This document shows, piece by piece, positions 25,451-33,588 of a DNA stretch of 40,281 nucleotides; position 1 is the stretch's first letter, and each line of letters starts with the position of its first letter. The notes below the pieces were generated by a model. The model had not been told where the DNA came from and made no database searches. It saw nothing but the letters and a program-made list of their open reading frames with translations. Source of the stretch: Microcoleus sp. GA_180221_E-2-1-MAG-45_12 (lineage in GTDB: Bacteria; Cyanobacteriota; Cyanobacteriia; Cyanobacteriales; JAAUUE01); NCBI GenBank assembly GCA_020692245.1, contig JAIMKT010000004.1, forward strand, positions 14,991 through 55,271, read 5' to 3'. The position numbers and the translations under genes were made by a program.

Positions 25451-28235
25451 GGAGGCGATCGTCAAGTCTCAGGATGTGGCTCGGCGGTTTCGCAATCAGC
25501 AGTTAGAGGTCGAACACCTAATTATTGCCCTGTTGGAACAGGAGGGTTTGACCGATACAATTTTGCTCAAGGTGTTGATCGATATTCCCCCCCTCAAAAA
25601 GCAGATTGAAAACTTCACCACTCGGCAGCCCCGGTTTCCGACGGTGGATCAGTTGTATCTAGGTCGGGGTTTGGATATCATGCTCGATCGAGCCGAATTC
25701 TTTCGTAATGCCCTAGAGGATGATTTTATTGCTGTAGAGCATATGTGGCTTGCCTTTGCCGATGACGATCGCCTAGGTAGACGCACCCTCAAGACTTTCA
25801 ATACCGATACTGCCAAATTAGAAGCGGCGATTAAATCGATCCGGGGCAGTCAAAAAGTTACCGATCAAAGCCCCGAAAATCGCTACGCAGCCCTTGAAAA
25901 GTATGGGCGAGATCTGACGGAGCAGGCTAAGGGTGGGAAATTGGATCCAGTGATTGGGCGGGATGAAGAAATCCGTCGGGTAATTCAAGTTTTATCGAGA
26001 CGATCGAAGAATAACCCCGTGTTAATTGGGGAGCCGGGAGTAGGCAAGACAGCGATCGCCGAAGGATTAGCCCAAAGAATTATTAAAGGAGATGTGCCTG
26101 AATCCTTGAAAAACCGCCAGTTAATTTCCCTCGACATGGGTAGTCTGATTGCCGGAGCCAAGTATCGGGGCGAATTTGAAGACCGTCTCCGGGCAGTGCT
26201 GAAGGAAGTTTTAGATTCTAACGGGCAGATTGTCCTCTTCATCGATGAACTGCACACCGTTGTCGGGGCGGGGGCTACTAACGGCACCATGGATGCAGGG
26301 AACCTCCTCAAACCGATGTTGGCTAGGGGGGAACTGCGGTGTATTGGGGCTACAACCCTAGAGGAATACCGGAAGCATATTGAAAAAGATGCCGCCTTGG
26401 AACGCCGCTTCCAGCAGGTTTATGTCCCAGAACCGGGAGTGGAAGATGCTATCTCGATTTTGCGGGGTTTGAAAAAACGCTACGAAGTCCACCATGGGGT
26501 ACAGATTACTGATTCGGCTCTGGTGGCGGCGGCTACTTTGTCCAATCGCTATATTACCGATCGCTTCCTTCCAGACAAGGCGATCGACCTAGTAGACGAG
26601 GCAGCGGCAAAATTAAAAATGCAGATTACCTCTAAACCTACGGAACTAGAGACGATCGAGCAACGGCTGACCCAACTAGAAATGGAAAAGCTGTCGATCG
26701 AGGGGGAAGTTGCCAAGCCCACCAATCAATCTTTCCGCAATTCCCAAGAACGCCTAGAGAAACTGAAGCTAGAAATTAGTGACCTCAAGCCCCGGAAGGA
26801 AGCCCTAGAATCTCAATGGCAGAACGAGAAACAACTCCTCGATGGCATCAAGCTCCTCCAAGAAGAGGAAGAACAACTGCGCCTCCAAGTAGAACAAGCC
26901 GAGCGAGCCTACGACCTCAACAAGGCAGCCCAACTCAAGTACGGCAGATTGGAAACAGTGCAACGGGAACGGGAAGCCAAGGAAACGGAGCTTTTAGAAA
27001 TTCAATCCCAAGGGAAATCTCTCCTGCGGGAGCAAGTCACCGATGGGGATATTGCGGAAATTGTGGGTAAATGGACGGGTATTCCCGTAACTCGCCTGTT
27101 GGAATCGGAGCGTCAAAAACTCCTCCAGCTAGAAAAACATCTCCATCAACGGGTCATTGGGCAAAGTGAGCCAGTGGTGGCAGTGTCGGCAGCGATTCGG
27201 AGAGCTAGGGCAGGGATGAAGGATCCGGGTCGCCCGATCGGTTCTTTCCTATTTATGGGGCCCACCGGAGTTGGAAAAACTGAATTAGCACGGGCTTTGG
27301 CGGAATTTCTCTTTGATAGCGATGATGCCATGGTACGCCTAGATATGTCGGAATACATGGAGAAGCAAACGGTGTTCCGGCTGATCGGCTCGCCTCCCGG
27401 CTATGTGGGCTATGAAGAAGGGGGACAACTCACGGAAGCAATTCGCCGCCGTCCCTACTCGGTGGTTTTGTTAGATGAAGTGGAAAAAGCCCATGCCGAT
27501 GTGTTTAATATTCTATTGCAGGTGTTGGATGATGGCAGGTTGACGGATTCCCAAGGTCGGACGGTGGATTTCCGGAACACAATTATTGTCATGACCAGCA
27601 ACATTGGCAGTAAGCATATTCTCAGTGTGAGTGGGGATGATGCTAATTATAAGGAAATGGAAAAACGAGTGATGGAGGTGTTGCGATCGCATTTCCGCCC
27701 GGAATTTCTCAACCGTCTCGATGACACCATTATTTTTCATACTCTGGATAAAACCGAACTCAGGCAGATTGTCACTATCCAACTCAAGCGGGTGCAAAAT
27801 CTCCTTTCTGATCAAAAAATCGGCATTGAAATCTCTCCCACGGCTTTAACCTACATCACCGATGTGGGCTACGATCCCGTCTACGGAGCTAGACCCCTGA
27901 AACGAGCCATCCAAAGGGAAATTGAGAACCCGATCGCCACCAAGCTCCTCGAAAATACCTTTGTTTCTGGGGACACCATCTGGGTAGACTGCGTGGACGA
28001 AACCCTCACTTTCCAAAAGAAAGCCCCGCCCGTGGATCAACTAGATCAGCCAGAATCTGCAAACTCCTTGATCGAAACTCCCCCAGAACCTCCTAAAAAA
28101 TTTCCCAAGGAATCTCCTCCAGAATCTTCCCCTCCTCCAGACTCTGTCAAAGAATCTCCCAAGGAATCTGAAGAACCCAGCAAAGAACCCCAACCAGTAG
28201 AGCAGATTTCCACCTCGATCGACTCTTGGCTTTGA
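25410..28235 (+). CDS. clpB: ATP-dependent disaggregase ClpB (ClpB2-like) with C-terminal extension
   Basis: Hsp100 hexameric chaperone that threads aggregated proteins with DnaK. Domains in order: Clp N-domain (1-150); AAA1 (Walker A GEPGVGKT at 207-214, Walker [10 protein letters not shown]); the coiled-coil middle domain (about 400-530); AAA2 (Walker A GPTGVGKT at 617-624, Walker [12 protein letters not shown]); C-terminal domain. The N-terminus [20 protein letters not shown] and [13 protein letters not shown] resemble the cyanobacterial ClpB2 paralogue. At 941 residues it is about 70 longer than usual, owing to a Pro/Glu/Ser/Lys-rich tail from about residue 870. Both gene ends are duplicated in the flanking DNA around toxin-antitoxin pairs. 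The start is preceded by GAATA-ATG without a Shine-Dalgarno site. Confidence 0.96.
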   Translation: MQPTDSSKFTDKAWEAIVKSQDVARRFRNQQLEVEHLIIALLEQEGLTDTILLKVLIDIPPLKKQIENFTTRQPRFPTVDQLYLGRGLDIMLDRAEFFRNALEDDFIAVEHMWLAFADDDRLGRRTLKTFNTDTAKLEAAIKSIRGSQKVTDQSPENRYAALEKYGRDLTEQAKGGKLDPVIGRDEEIRRVIQVLSRRSKNNPVLIGEPGVGKTAIAEGLAQRIIKGDVPESLKNRQLISLDMGSLIAGAKYRGEFEDRLRAVLKEVLDSNGQIVLFIDELHTVVGAGATNGTMDAGNLLKPMLARGELRCIGATTLEEYRKHIEKDAALERRFQQVYVPEPGVEDAISILRGLKKRYEVHHGVQITDSALVAAATLSNRYITDRFLPDKAIDLVDEAAAKLKMQITSKPTELETIEQRLTQLEMEKLSIEGEVAKPTNQSFRNSQERLEKLKLEISDLKPRKEALESQWQNEKQLLDGIKLLQEEEEQLRLQVEQAERAYDLNKAAQLKYGRLETVQREREAKETELLEIQSQGKSLLREQVTDGDIAEIVGKWTGIPVTRLLESERQKLLQLEKHLHQRVIGQSEPVVAVSAAIRRARAGMKDPGRPIGSFLFMGPTGVGKTELARALAEFLFDSDDAMVRLDMSEYMEKQTVFRLIGSPPGYVGYEEGGQLTEAIRRRPYSVVLLDEVEKAHADVFNILLQVLDDGRLTDSQGRTVDFRNTIIVMTSNIGSKHILSVSGDDANYKEMEKRVMEVLRSHFRPEFLNRLDDTIIFHTLDKTELRQIVTIQLKRVQNLLSDQKIGIEISPTALTYITDVGYDPVYGARPLKRAIQREIENPIATKLLENTFVSGDTIWVDCVDETLTFQKKAPPVDQLDQPESANSLIETPPEPPKKFPKESPPESSPPPDSVKESPKESEEPSKEPQPVEQISTSIDSWL

Positions 28236-28236
28236 C
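28198..28236 (+). repeat. clpB 3' end (functional copy of duplicated segment)
   Basis: 39 bases covering the last 12 codons and stop of clpB match 28785-28823 at 35 positions without gaps; a 22-base core around CTCGATCGACTCTTGG is identical. The hicBA pair lies between the copies. Confidence 0.85.
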
Positions 28237-28307
28237 CTCCCAGGGGTTGGTTGATCCTAGGCAAATCCCGTGCCAAAATAAACTCTCTACTCTATAAACA
28301 AGATTCA

Positions 28308-28529
28308 ATGAAACAGTTCAAAATCGTTATTGAGAAACACCCAGATGGATATGTGGCTTATCCCATTGGCATTGTAGGTGCAATTGTTGGTCAAGGAGAC
28401 ACCTACGAAGAAGCTCTAGCAGATGTAAAATCGGCGATTGCTTGTTACATCGAAGTTTTTGGCAAAGAAATGTTAGAAGATACTCCCTCGATCGAGGTGT
28501 TCATCGCTGAGGCAGGGATCGCAGTCTGA
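28308..28529 (+). CDS. hicB: HicB-family antitoxin
   Basis: A 73-residue HicB antitoxin with the partial RNase-H-like fold of the family: FKIVIEKHPDGYVAYPIG, then GIVGAIVGQGDTYEEALADV and KSAIACYIEVF. No C-terminal DNA-binding domain is present, so it is the short form. I start at the ATG at 28308; an upstream in-frame ATG at 28251 would add 19 residues that do not resemble HicB. Its stop overlaps the hicA start by one base. Order antitoxin-toxin, the reverse of many hicAB pairs. It lies 72 bases after clpB on the same strand. Confidence 0.9.
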   Translation: MKQFKIVIEKHPDGYVAYPIGIVGAIVGQGDTYEEALADVKSAIACYIEVFGKEMLEDTPSIEVFIAEAGIAV

Positions 28530-28768
28530 TGCCGAAGTTTCCAGCCGATTCACCCAAGAAGCGTGTCATCAGAGCTTTTGAGTTATTAGGCTTCGAGATC
28601 GTTCGTGAACGAGAGCATATTGTGATGAGTCGCAAGAATGAAGACGGGACAGAGACACCACTGGTCATGCCGAATCACTCGAATATTAAAAGTGGTACGT
28701 TGAGGGCAGTTTGCACTCAAGTTGGTATTTCTAGGGAGAAATTTTTAGATTCCTATAACCAAAGTTAG
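28529..28768 (+). CDS. hicA: HicA-family mRNA interferase toxin
   Basis: A 79-residue HicA toxin, a small double-stranded-RNA-binding-fold RNase that cleaves mRNA. PKKRVIRAFELLGFEIVRER is followed by EHIVMSR with the catalytic His, and the tail LVMPNHSNIKSGTLRAVCTQ then GISREKFL is classic HicA. The usual Gly-Ser before the His is replaced by Arg-Glu, a common variant. ATG overlaps the hicB stop (TGATG), so translation is coupled. Intact and probably functional. It ends 16 bases before the duplicate of the clpB 3' end. Confidence 0.92.
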   Translation: MPKFPADSPKKRVIRAFELLGFEIVREREHIVMSRKNEDGTETPLVMPNHSNIKSGTLRAVCTQVGISREKFLDSYNQS

Positions 28769-28784
28769 GTCTCTGATATACATT

Positions 28785-28823
28785 TAGAGTAGGTTTCTAC
28801 CTCGATCGACTCTTGGCTTTAAC
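28785..28823 (+). repeat. Second copy of the clpB 3' end
   Basis: Match to 28198-28236 with four base changes. In the clpB frame it would read ...STSIDSWL then a TAA stop, with a TAG introduced near its left end, so it is not part of a gene. It marks the right edge of the hicBA insertion. Confidence 0.85.
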
Positions 28824-28853
28824 TAATCCCACACAATAATTAAATCCCCCAAA

Positions 28854-30434
28854 TTACCTCAGTACCTCGGCTGCCAGCCTTGACTCCAATTGAGAGAAGA
28901 AAGTCGATCGAATTACCAAAATAGCTAAGACTCCGGGGAAAATTATAAAAAATCCGGTCAAGCGGGCTATGAAGAAAAGAGCCTCGACAGTTAGTAGTCC
29001 TGTGGATTGCTGTTGCCATAAAATCACGATTAACAGGAGAATTCCTACAGGTAAAGCTACCAATAGCCATGGGGAGTTTTTTTGTTGGAGTTTGATCTGC
29101 ATTGGTTGTCTGAGAAATGTTCGCAACCACCTAGCTACAACTATTAGCCTGGTAATCATCATTCCCGGCTTCCAGATTTCTAAAATCATGACCACGATCG
29201 CTAAGCTGATACCCACCCCCGAAAAAAGCCCGTTTTTCCAAGAATGGTAGGCATTATAGGCTAGGGAAAAACCGAAGTAACCAATGAATTGGGGAAAATA
29301 GAAAAGGGCAGCGGGAACGGCTAGGAGGGAACCGGAGACGATGGCATGAAGCAAGATACAAAGGGCAAAACTCAGATAAATTATGAACCAATACAAACCA
29401 CCTAGGCGGATCATTACCCCCAAATTGCCATTTTTGTAGTGTAGATAATCAGCGATCGCCAGAATTGTGAGACTGCCCAAAACTAAATGTTGGGAAATTT
29501 CTGGTATAAGTAAAGATAGCATTGCAACTATACTGCCCAACCCCAAGAGGAACCAAGTCCGTGGGATTTTGCAGAGCAACCATGTAGACAACTGAATACC
29601 GACCAGAACAGCCCCGATATAACCCGCTACAGTACTGATAACTCGCCAGTGAAGGATGACAGGAATATTAGGAATGGGTAAGGAAAAGGCTTGCAAAGTC
29701 CAATTTACTGCGGCAGTAATTAAAGTGGGATCGTAGGGAGCGATCGCATGGTCAGCCGTAGGCGAAAAGGTTAAAAGTCTGGCACTCCCTTGAGCAAAGT
29801 TACCGAATAGCTGCTCTTCTTTGACAGGCTCTGAGATGGCATTAGCGAAGATCGATCGCATTTCCGTTAAGGTATTTAATTGTTCGTAGATGCCACTGCC
29901 AAAGAATAAATTGCGAGGATTTGTCGGTGAAGCTTCGCCCCCAATACCGAGGATGATCGTGGCGAGGAAATCAGGATTAACTAAAGCTGTTTCTAGAGCC
30001 GCCGTTCCTCCCATGGAGTGACCACCAATTCCCATACGTTGGCGATCAAAGAGTGGCCCTTCGGCTTCGTTCAGCAACCGCTGGCTTTTCACCCAAGTTA
30101 TAACCCGTTCTACATCTGCCAAATTCGCAGCAGGGGAGTCTCCACGGCGGTAAGACTCTCCATAGCCACCAAAATCAAAGGTAACTGCGGCAATACCTCG
30201 CCTTGCCAGTTCTGTAGCCCAAGGAGCCATAGTATCTTTGGTAGAACGGATTCCGTGACAAAGGATCACTACGGGAAGTCCGCTAGATTGCTCAGATCGC
30301 TGCGTAAAAACCTTGAGACTGATGGGAAAATCTCCGGGGAGAGTAATCGATCGGGTCTGCACTGTAAAGTCACTGCCCAACAACTGTAAAGTCAGGCTGA
30401 GAAGAAGAGAAACAAGAACAATTATTTTGCTCAA
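28854..30434 (-). CDS. Membrane-anchored alpha/beta hydrolase
   Basis: A 526-residue protein. It has an N-terminal hydrophobic segment (residues 3-20), probably a signal anchor. An alpha/beta-hydrolase domain spans about residues 25-260, with the strand-oxyanion motif VVILCHGIRSTKD, the nucleophile elbow GIGGHSMGGTAALE (Ser) and a probable catalytic His near SPTADHAIAP. The C-terminal half (about 265-515) is a bundle of about eight membrane helices. Esterase, lipase or peptidase activity is possible; the substrate is unknown. The start is TTG at 30432-30434, as no ATG gives a full signal segment. Its 3' end lies beside the clpB-end duplicate. Confidence 0.8.
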   Translation of the reverse strand: MSKIIVLVSLLLSLTLQLLGSDFTVQTRSITLPGDFPISLKVFTQRSEQSSGLPVVILCHGIRSTKDTMAPWATELARRGIAAVTFDFGGYGESYRRGDSPAANLADVERVITWVKSQRLLNEAEGPLFDRQRMGIGGHSMGGTAALETALVNPDFLATIILGIGGEASPTNPRNLFFGSGIYEQLNTLTEMRSIFANAISEPVKEEQLFGNFAQGSARLLTFSPTADHAIAPYDPTLITAAVNWTLQAFSLPIPNIPVILHWRVISTVAGYIGAVLVGIQLSTWLLCKIPRTWFLLGLGSIVAMLSLLIPEISQHLVLGSLTILAIADYLHYKNGNLGVMIRLGGLYWFIIYLSFALCILLHAIVSGSLLAVPAALFYFPQFIGYFGFSLAYNAYHSWKNGLFSGVGISLAIVVMILEIWKPGMMITRLIVVARWLRTFLRQPMQIKLQQKNSPWLLVALPVGILLLIVILWQQQSTGLLTVEALFFIARLTGFFIIFPGVLAILVIRSTFFSQLESRLAAEVLR

Positions 30435-30566
30435 TATGCGCTAGTTGGTAAGTTTTTATGAATCCTAGCTTACGATGCTGCTAAGTTCAAATCTTTTGAA
30501 TGTAATCTGCTATAGCTTAAAATTAGGTAATTTAACATTCTAGAAAATATCAAGAGGAGCAAAGCC

Positions 30567-30839
30567 ATGACAGTTTTAGAAAAAGCGATTTTAGAAAAAG
30601 CGATGAGTACGATGCAGCAATTACTGATCGAGAAGCAGCAAGAAGCCCTGAACTTTATTGAATTTCTGGCCTTTCAGTTGAGCGATCGACAAGTTACAAC
30701 TACTAAGGAGGTCTCCTTAACCAAGGATAAACCGACTGTATCTTGCTATGATCTGACAAAACAATGGATTGGGATCACAGAGGATTTGCCTGATGACCTT
30801 TCAGTAAACCACAAGTATATGAAGGGCTACGGAGAGTGA
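30567..30839 (+). CDS. VapB-type antitoxin (DUF2281-like)
   Basis: A 90-residue protein with a helical N-terminus (LLIEKQQEALNFIEFLAFQL, as in DUF2281). The acidic tail ends LPDDLSVNHKYMKGYGE, typical of cyanobacterial antitoxins paired with PIN-domain toxins. AGGAG lies eight bases before the ATG. Its stop overlaps the GTG of a PIN-domain remnant (GTGA), the usual coupling. Because the toxin is broken, this is probably an orphan antitoxin, which could still neutralise related toxins elsewhere in the genome (inference). Confidence 0.75.
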   Translation: MTVLEKAILEKAMSTMQQLLIEKQQEALNFIEFLAFQLSDRQVTTTKEVSLTKDKPTVSCYDLTKQWIGITEDLPDDLSVNHKYMKGYGE

Positions 30840-30919
30840 GAAATCAGAGCATAATTTTGGATACTAATGTTTTAGTTGCTTTGATCAATGAAAGCGATTC
30901 AAACCATATCTACTCCTAA
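30836..30919 (+). pseudogene. Truncated VapC-type PIN-domain toxin
   Basis: The frame starts at GTG 30836 and reads SIILDTNVLVALINESDSNH and IYS before a TAA after 27 codons. ILDTNVLVALIN, with its first active-site Asp, is the classic PIN-domain start. The rest of the domain (about 100 residues) is absent, and the next gene begins 50 bases later. The toxin is therefore inactivated by deletion or early stop. Confidence 0.85.
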
Positions 30920-30968
30920 TGTTATGATTATAGCCAATAACTAAGTTAAACCTTTAGAAGAGGAATTT

Positions 30969-31154
30969 ATGATGGATGCAGCAACTCTCAAGGAGAAAAT
31001 TATAGCGATCGAAAGTCAACGGGATTCCTTAGTTAATCTTTTGGAGCAACCAGATTTAGGCACACTGCGAATTGATGTGAATCAGGCTCTAGAAGAATTA
31101 GATGATTTAATTGATGAATTTAATCGGACTTTTCCTGAAGAACAAAATCGGTGA
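30969..31154 (+). CDS. Small acidic helical protein of unknown function
   Basis: A 61-residue protein, mostly helical and acidic (KEKIIAIESQRDSLVNLLEQ, then ALEELDDLIDEFNRTF). AGAGGA six bases before the ATG supports expression. It could start at either of two adjacent ATGs. It resembles short coiled-coil proteins found near toxin-antitoxin genes, but no family can be named. It follows the broken vapC on the same strand. Confidence 0.6.
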   Translation: MMDAATLKEKIIAIESQRDSLVNLLEQPDLGTLRIDVNQALEELDDLIDEFNRTFPEEQNR

Positions 31155-31171
31155 ATTACCTTGGCAAATTA

Positions 31172-31223
31172 GGCTAATTATTAGGGCTAATTATTAGGGC
31201 TAATTATTAGAGCTAGTTATTAG
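31172..31223 (+). repeat. Four 13-bp tandem repeats (GGCTAATTATTAG)
   Basis: Three exact and one degenerate copy of GGCTAATTATTAG (31172-31184, 31185-31197, 31198-31210, 31211-31223), about 30 bases before the thioesterase start. They may be slippage products or phased binding sites in its leader. Confidence 0.85.
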
Positions 31224-31253
31224 AGATTTTTAGAGTTAAAGCATCATTGACCT

Positions 31254-31745
31254 ATGTTTGAGCAATCCTCTTTGAACCCCGACCTACCCCCGGAGGCAAT
31301 TACTAAATACGTCCCCAACTCCAATACCGAAGGCTGGTTTCACTATCCCGTTCATGCCTTTCCTCACCACACAGACTACGGCGGGATTGTCTGGCATGGA
31401 GCCTACTTGACTTGGCTAGAAGAAGCGCGGGTGCAGTATTTACGATCGCTGGGGGTAGATTATAACTATTTAGTAGATTTGGGTTATGAACTGCCTGTAG
31501 TGGAACTAGCGTTGCGCTATCATTTACCCCTAAAATTGGGCATGGATGCGATCGTGAAAACGAAAATGCAAAATACTAAGGGCGTGAAAATTATTTGTGA
31601 TTATCAAATTCAATCCCTTAATAGCGAAATTTTGTATCTAACAGCCCAAGTAACTTTAGTGGCGATCGAAACTAGTAAAGGGAAAATTCTCCGGCAATTA
31701 CCACCAGAAGTTGAAAATGCTCTGGGGAAATTAAAAACACTATGA
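31254..31745 (+). CDS. Acyl-CoA thioesterase, 4HBT hotdog family
   Basis: A 163-residue hotdog-fold thioesterase. The 4HBT signature is HTDYGGIVWHGAYLTWLEEARVQ in outline: an Asp after the Thr, GG(I)V, and EEAR on the long helix. The N-terminal approximately 30 residues are extra and Pro-rich. It hydrolyses an acyl- or aroyl-CoA. Cyanobacterial members of this superfamily include the DHNA-CoA thioesterase of phylloquinone synthesis, but I cannot tell which substrate applies. The stop overlaps the ATG of the next gene by four bases (ATGA), so the two are translationally coupled. Confidence 0.85.
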   Translation: MFEQSSLNPDLPPEAITKYVPNSNTEGWFHYPVHAFPHHTDYGGIVWHGAYLTWLEEARVQYLRSLGVDYNYLVDLGYELPVVELALRYHLPLKLGMDAIVKTKMQNTKGVKIICDYQIQSLNSEILYLTAQVTLVAIETSKGKILRQLPPEVENALGKLKTL

Positions 31746-33535
31746 CCCCAGAAACCTATTTAGATAGATATTCAGGAAAATCTCTCGAAAAACCCCTTGG
31801 TTCGGTAATTCAAGGCTCCCTGACCCAAGGCTTAGAAATTCGCCTCCATGCCGATGTGTCTGTGGAGGAAATGCGGGTAGGAAAATTTCTGGTTGTCCGG
31901 GGTCGAAGAGCGCGTTTCTTTTGTATGTTAACGGATGTTTCCTTGGGGACTTCCAGCCTGCGAATTATTGCCAATCCCCCCGAACCCGATGATGATTTTC
32001 TCCGGGAAGTTTTAGCTGGCAGTGGCACTTACGGCACCATTAATTTGGCTCCCATGTTGATGTTTATTCCCCCAGAATTTGCGCTGGGAGAACAGCTATT
32101 TATAACCAATGGCGATGCCCCCAATGGCAAAAAAAACGGTAAAAAATCCCTAAATGGTAAAGCTCCCATCGCTTCTATGGAAACCCAGAGTAGTTCCGAA
32201 ATGCAACTGCTCCCAGTGAAAACTATTCCGAGTCATTTTAGCCCAGTTTATGAAGCGACAGAACACGATTTTCGTTCAGTTTTTGGGTGGGAAGATGATC
32301 CCCTCCGGCGGAATTTTGCGATCGGGCAGCCCTTGGATATGGATGTGCCAGTCTGTTTAGATTTAGATCGGTTTGTGGAAAGAAGTAATGGCGTTTTTGG
32401 GAAATCGGGAACCGGGAAATCTTTTTTAACGAGGCTATTACTTTCGGGAATTATTCGGCGGCAGGCGGCGGTAAATCTTATCTTTGATATGCACTCGGAG
32501 TACGGCTGGGAGGCAGTTTCTGAAGGAAAAAATTGTCAAACTGTGAAGGGATTACGTCAGCTATTCCCCCACCGAGTTCAGGTTTATACTCTGGATCCAG
32601 AATCTACCAGAAGGAGAGGGATTAAAGATGCTCAGGAATTGTATTTAAGCTTTGATCAAATTGAAATTGAAGATATTAATTTGGTACGGGGGGAATTAAA
32701 TCTTTCCGAGGCAAGTTTAGATAATGCGAATATTTTATTTGGGGAATTTGGTAAGCATTGGATCACCAGATTGATCGCCATGACCAATGAAGATATTACA
32801 GAATTTTGTGATGAGAAACGAGGGCATAAAGGCTCAATCATGGCGCTCCAAAGAAAGCTAATGCGCTTAGAAAATCTCAAATATATTCGTAGTGCTTGCC
32901 CCCATAATTATGTAGAGCAAATTTTGCGATCGCTAGAGTCTGGAAAAAATGTGGTGATTGAGTTTGGTTCCCAGTCCGATATGCTTTCCTATATGCTGGT
33001 AACTAATATGATTACCCGACGGATTCATAAAGCCTACGTCAAGAAATCTGAGATTTTTCTGCAAACTAAAAACCCGACCGATCGACCCACCCAGTTAGTA
33101 ATTACCATCGAAGAAGCTCATCGATTTCTGGATCCGGCGATCGTCCGCCATACGATTTTTGGGATTATTGCTAGGGAAATGCGGAAATATTTTGTAACTT
33201 TATTGGTGGTAGATCAAAGACCTTCAGGCATTGATAACGAGGTGATGTCGCAGATTGGCACCCGGATTACGTCTTTATTGAATGATGATAAGGATATTGA
33301 GGCAATTTTTACGGGGGTTTCTGGGGGGGCAAGTCTGCGATCGGTTCTTGCCAAGCTAGATTCCAAACAACAAGCCCTAGTCCTTGGTCATGCTGTCCCC
33401 ATGCCCGTAGTGGTGCGGACTCGTCCCTACGATGCCCAGTTTTATAGTGAGATTGGCGACCCTGATTGGCAAGAAATGCCTGATCAAGAACTCGTGTCTG
33501 TGGCTGAGAGTGCGAGGGCAGATTTGGGGTTTTAG
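31742..33535 (+). CDS. HerA/FtsK-like ATPase (DUF87)
   Basis: A 597-residue P-loop ATPase of the HerA-FtsK superfamily. An N-terminal beta-barrel-like region (1-110) of HAS-barrel type is followed by a Ser/Lys-rich linker (about 130-160). The ATPase core has Walker A GKSGTGKS at 220-227, a DMHSEYGW loop after strand 2, and a Walker B-like LVITIEEAHRFLD with the acidic pair at 457-458. Sensor and arginine-finger regions follow (DQRPSGID, then SQIGTRI). HerA proteins pump or unwind DNA, often with NurA nuclease in repair. No nurA is adjacent; coupling to a thioesterase gene is unusual but common neighbours may differ in cyanobacteria. Confidence 0.85.
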   Translation: MTPETYLDRYSGKSLEKPLGSVIQGSLTQGLEIRLHADVSVEEMRVGKFLVVRGRRARFFCMLTDVSLGTSSLRIIANPPEPDDDFLREVLAGSGTYGTINLAPMLMFIPPEFALGEQLFITNGDAPNGKKNGKKSLNGKAPIASMETQSSSEMQLLPVKTIPSHFSPVYEATEHDFRSVFGWEDDPLRRNFAIGQPLDMDVPVCLDLDRFVERSNGVFGKSGTGKSFLTRLLLSGIIRRQAAVNLIFDMHSEYGWEAVSEGKNCQTVKGLRQLFPHRVQVYTLDPESTRRRGIKDAQELYLSFDQIEIEDINLVRGELNLSEASLDNANILFGEFGKHWITRLIAMTNEDITEFCDEKRGHKGSIMALQRKLMRLENLKYIRSACPHNYVEQILRSLESGKNVVIEFGSQSDMLSYMLVTNMITRRIHKAYVKKSEIFLQTKNPTDRPTQLVITIEEAHRFLDPAIVRHTIFGIIAREMRKYFVTLLVVDQRPSGIDNEVMSQIGTRITSLLNDDKDIEAIFTGVSGGASLRSVLAKLDSKQQALVLGHAVPMPVVVRTRPYDAQFYSEIGDPDWQEMPDQELVSVAESARADLGF

Positions 33536-33553
33536 AAGATGTCTGAAAAGTAG

Positions 33554-33573
33554 GGGCGCAAAGCCTTGCACCC
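33554..33573. repeat. Second copy of the dispersed palindrome
   Basis: Matches 12924-12943 at 19 of 20 bases; one change (GCGCCC to GCACCC) weakens the stem. It lies just after the HerA-like gene, between convergent genes, where it could help stop transcription. Confidence 0.7.
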
Positions 33574-33588
33574 TTACCCACCTAATTC

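Noticed and set aside
27513-27815. Minus-strand 100-residue frame inside clpB
   Set aside because: Antisense to the conserved AAA2 domain; no independent evidence of coding.
30510-30963. Possible direct repeat (TATAGC... TAGAA) before vapB and after the broken vapC
   Set aside because: The match needs several gaps in AT-rich DNA and could be two similar promoters; not strong enough to add to the repeat-flanked cassettes.
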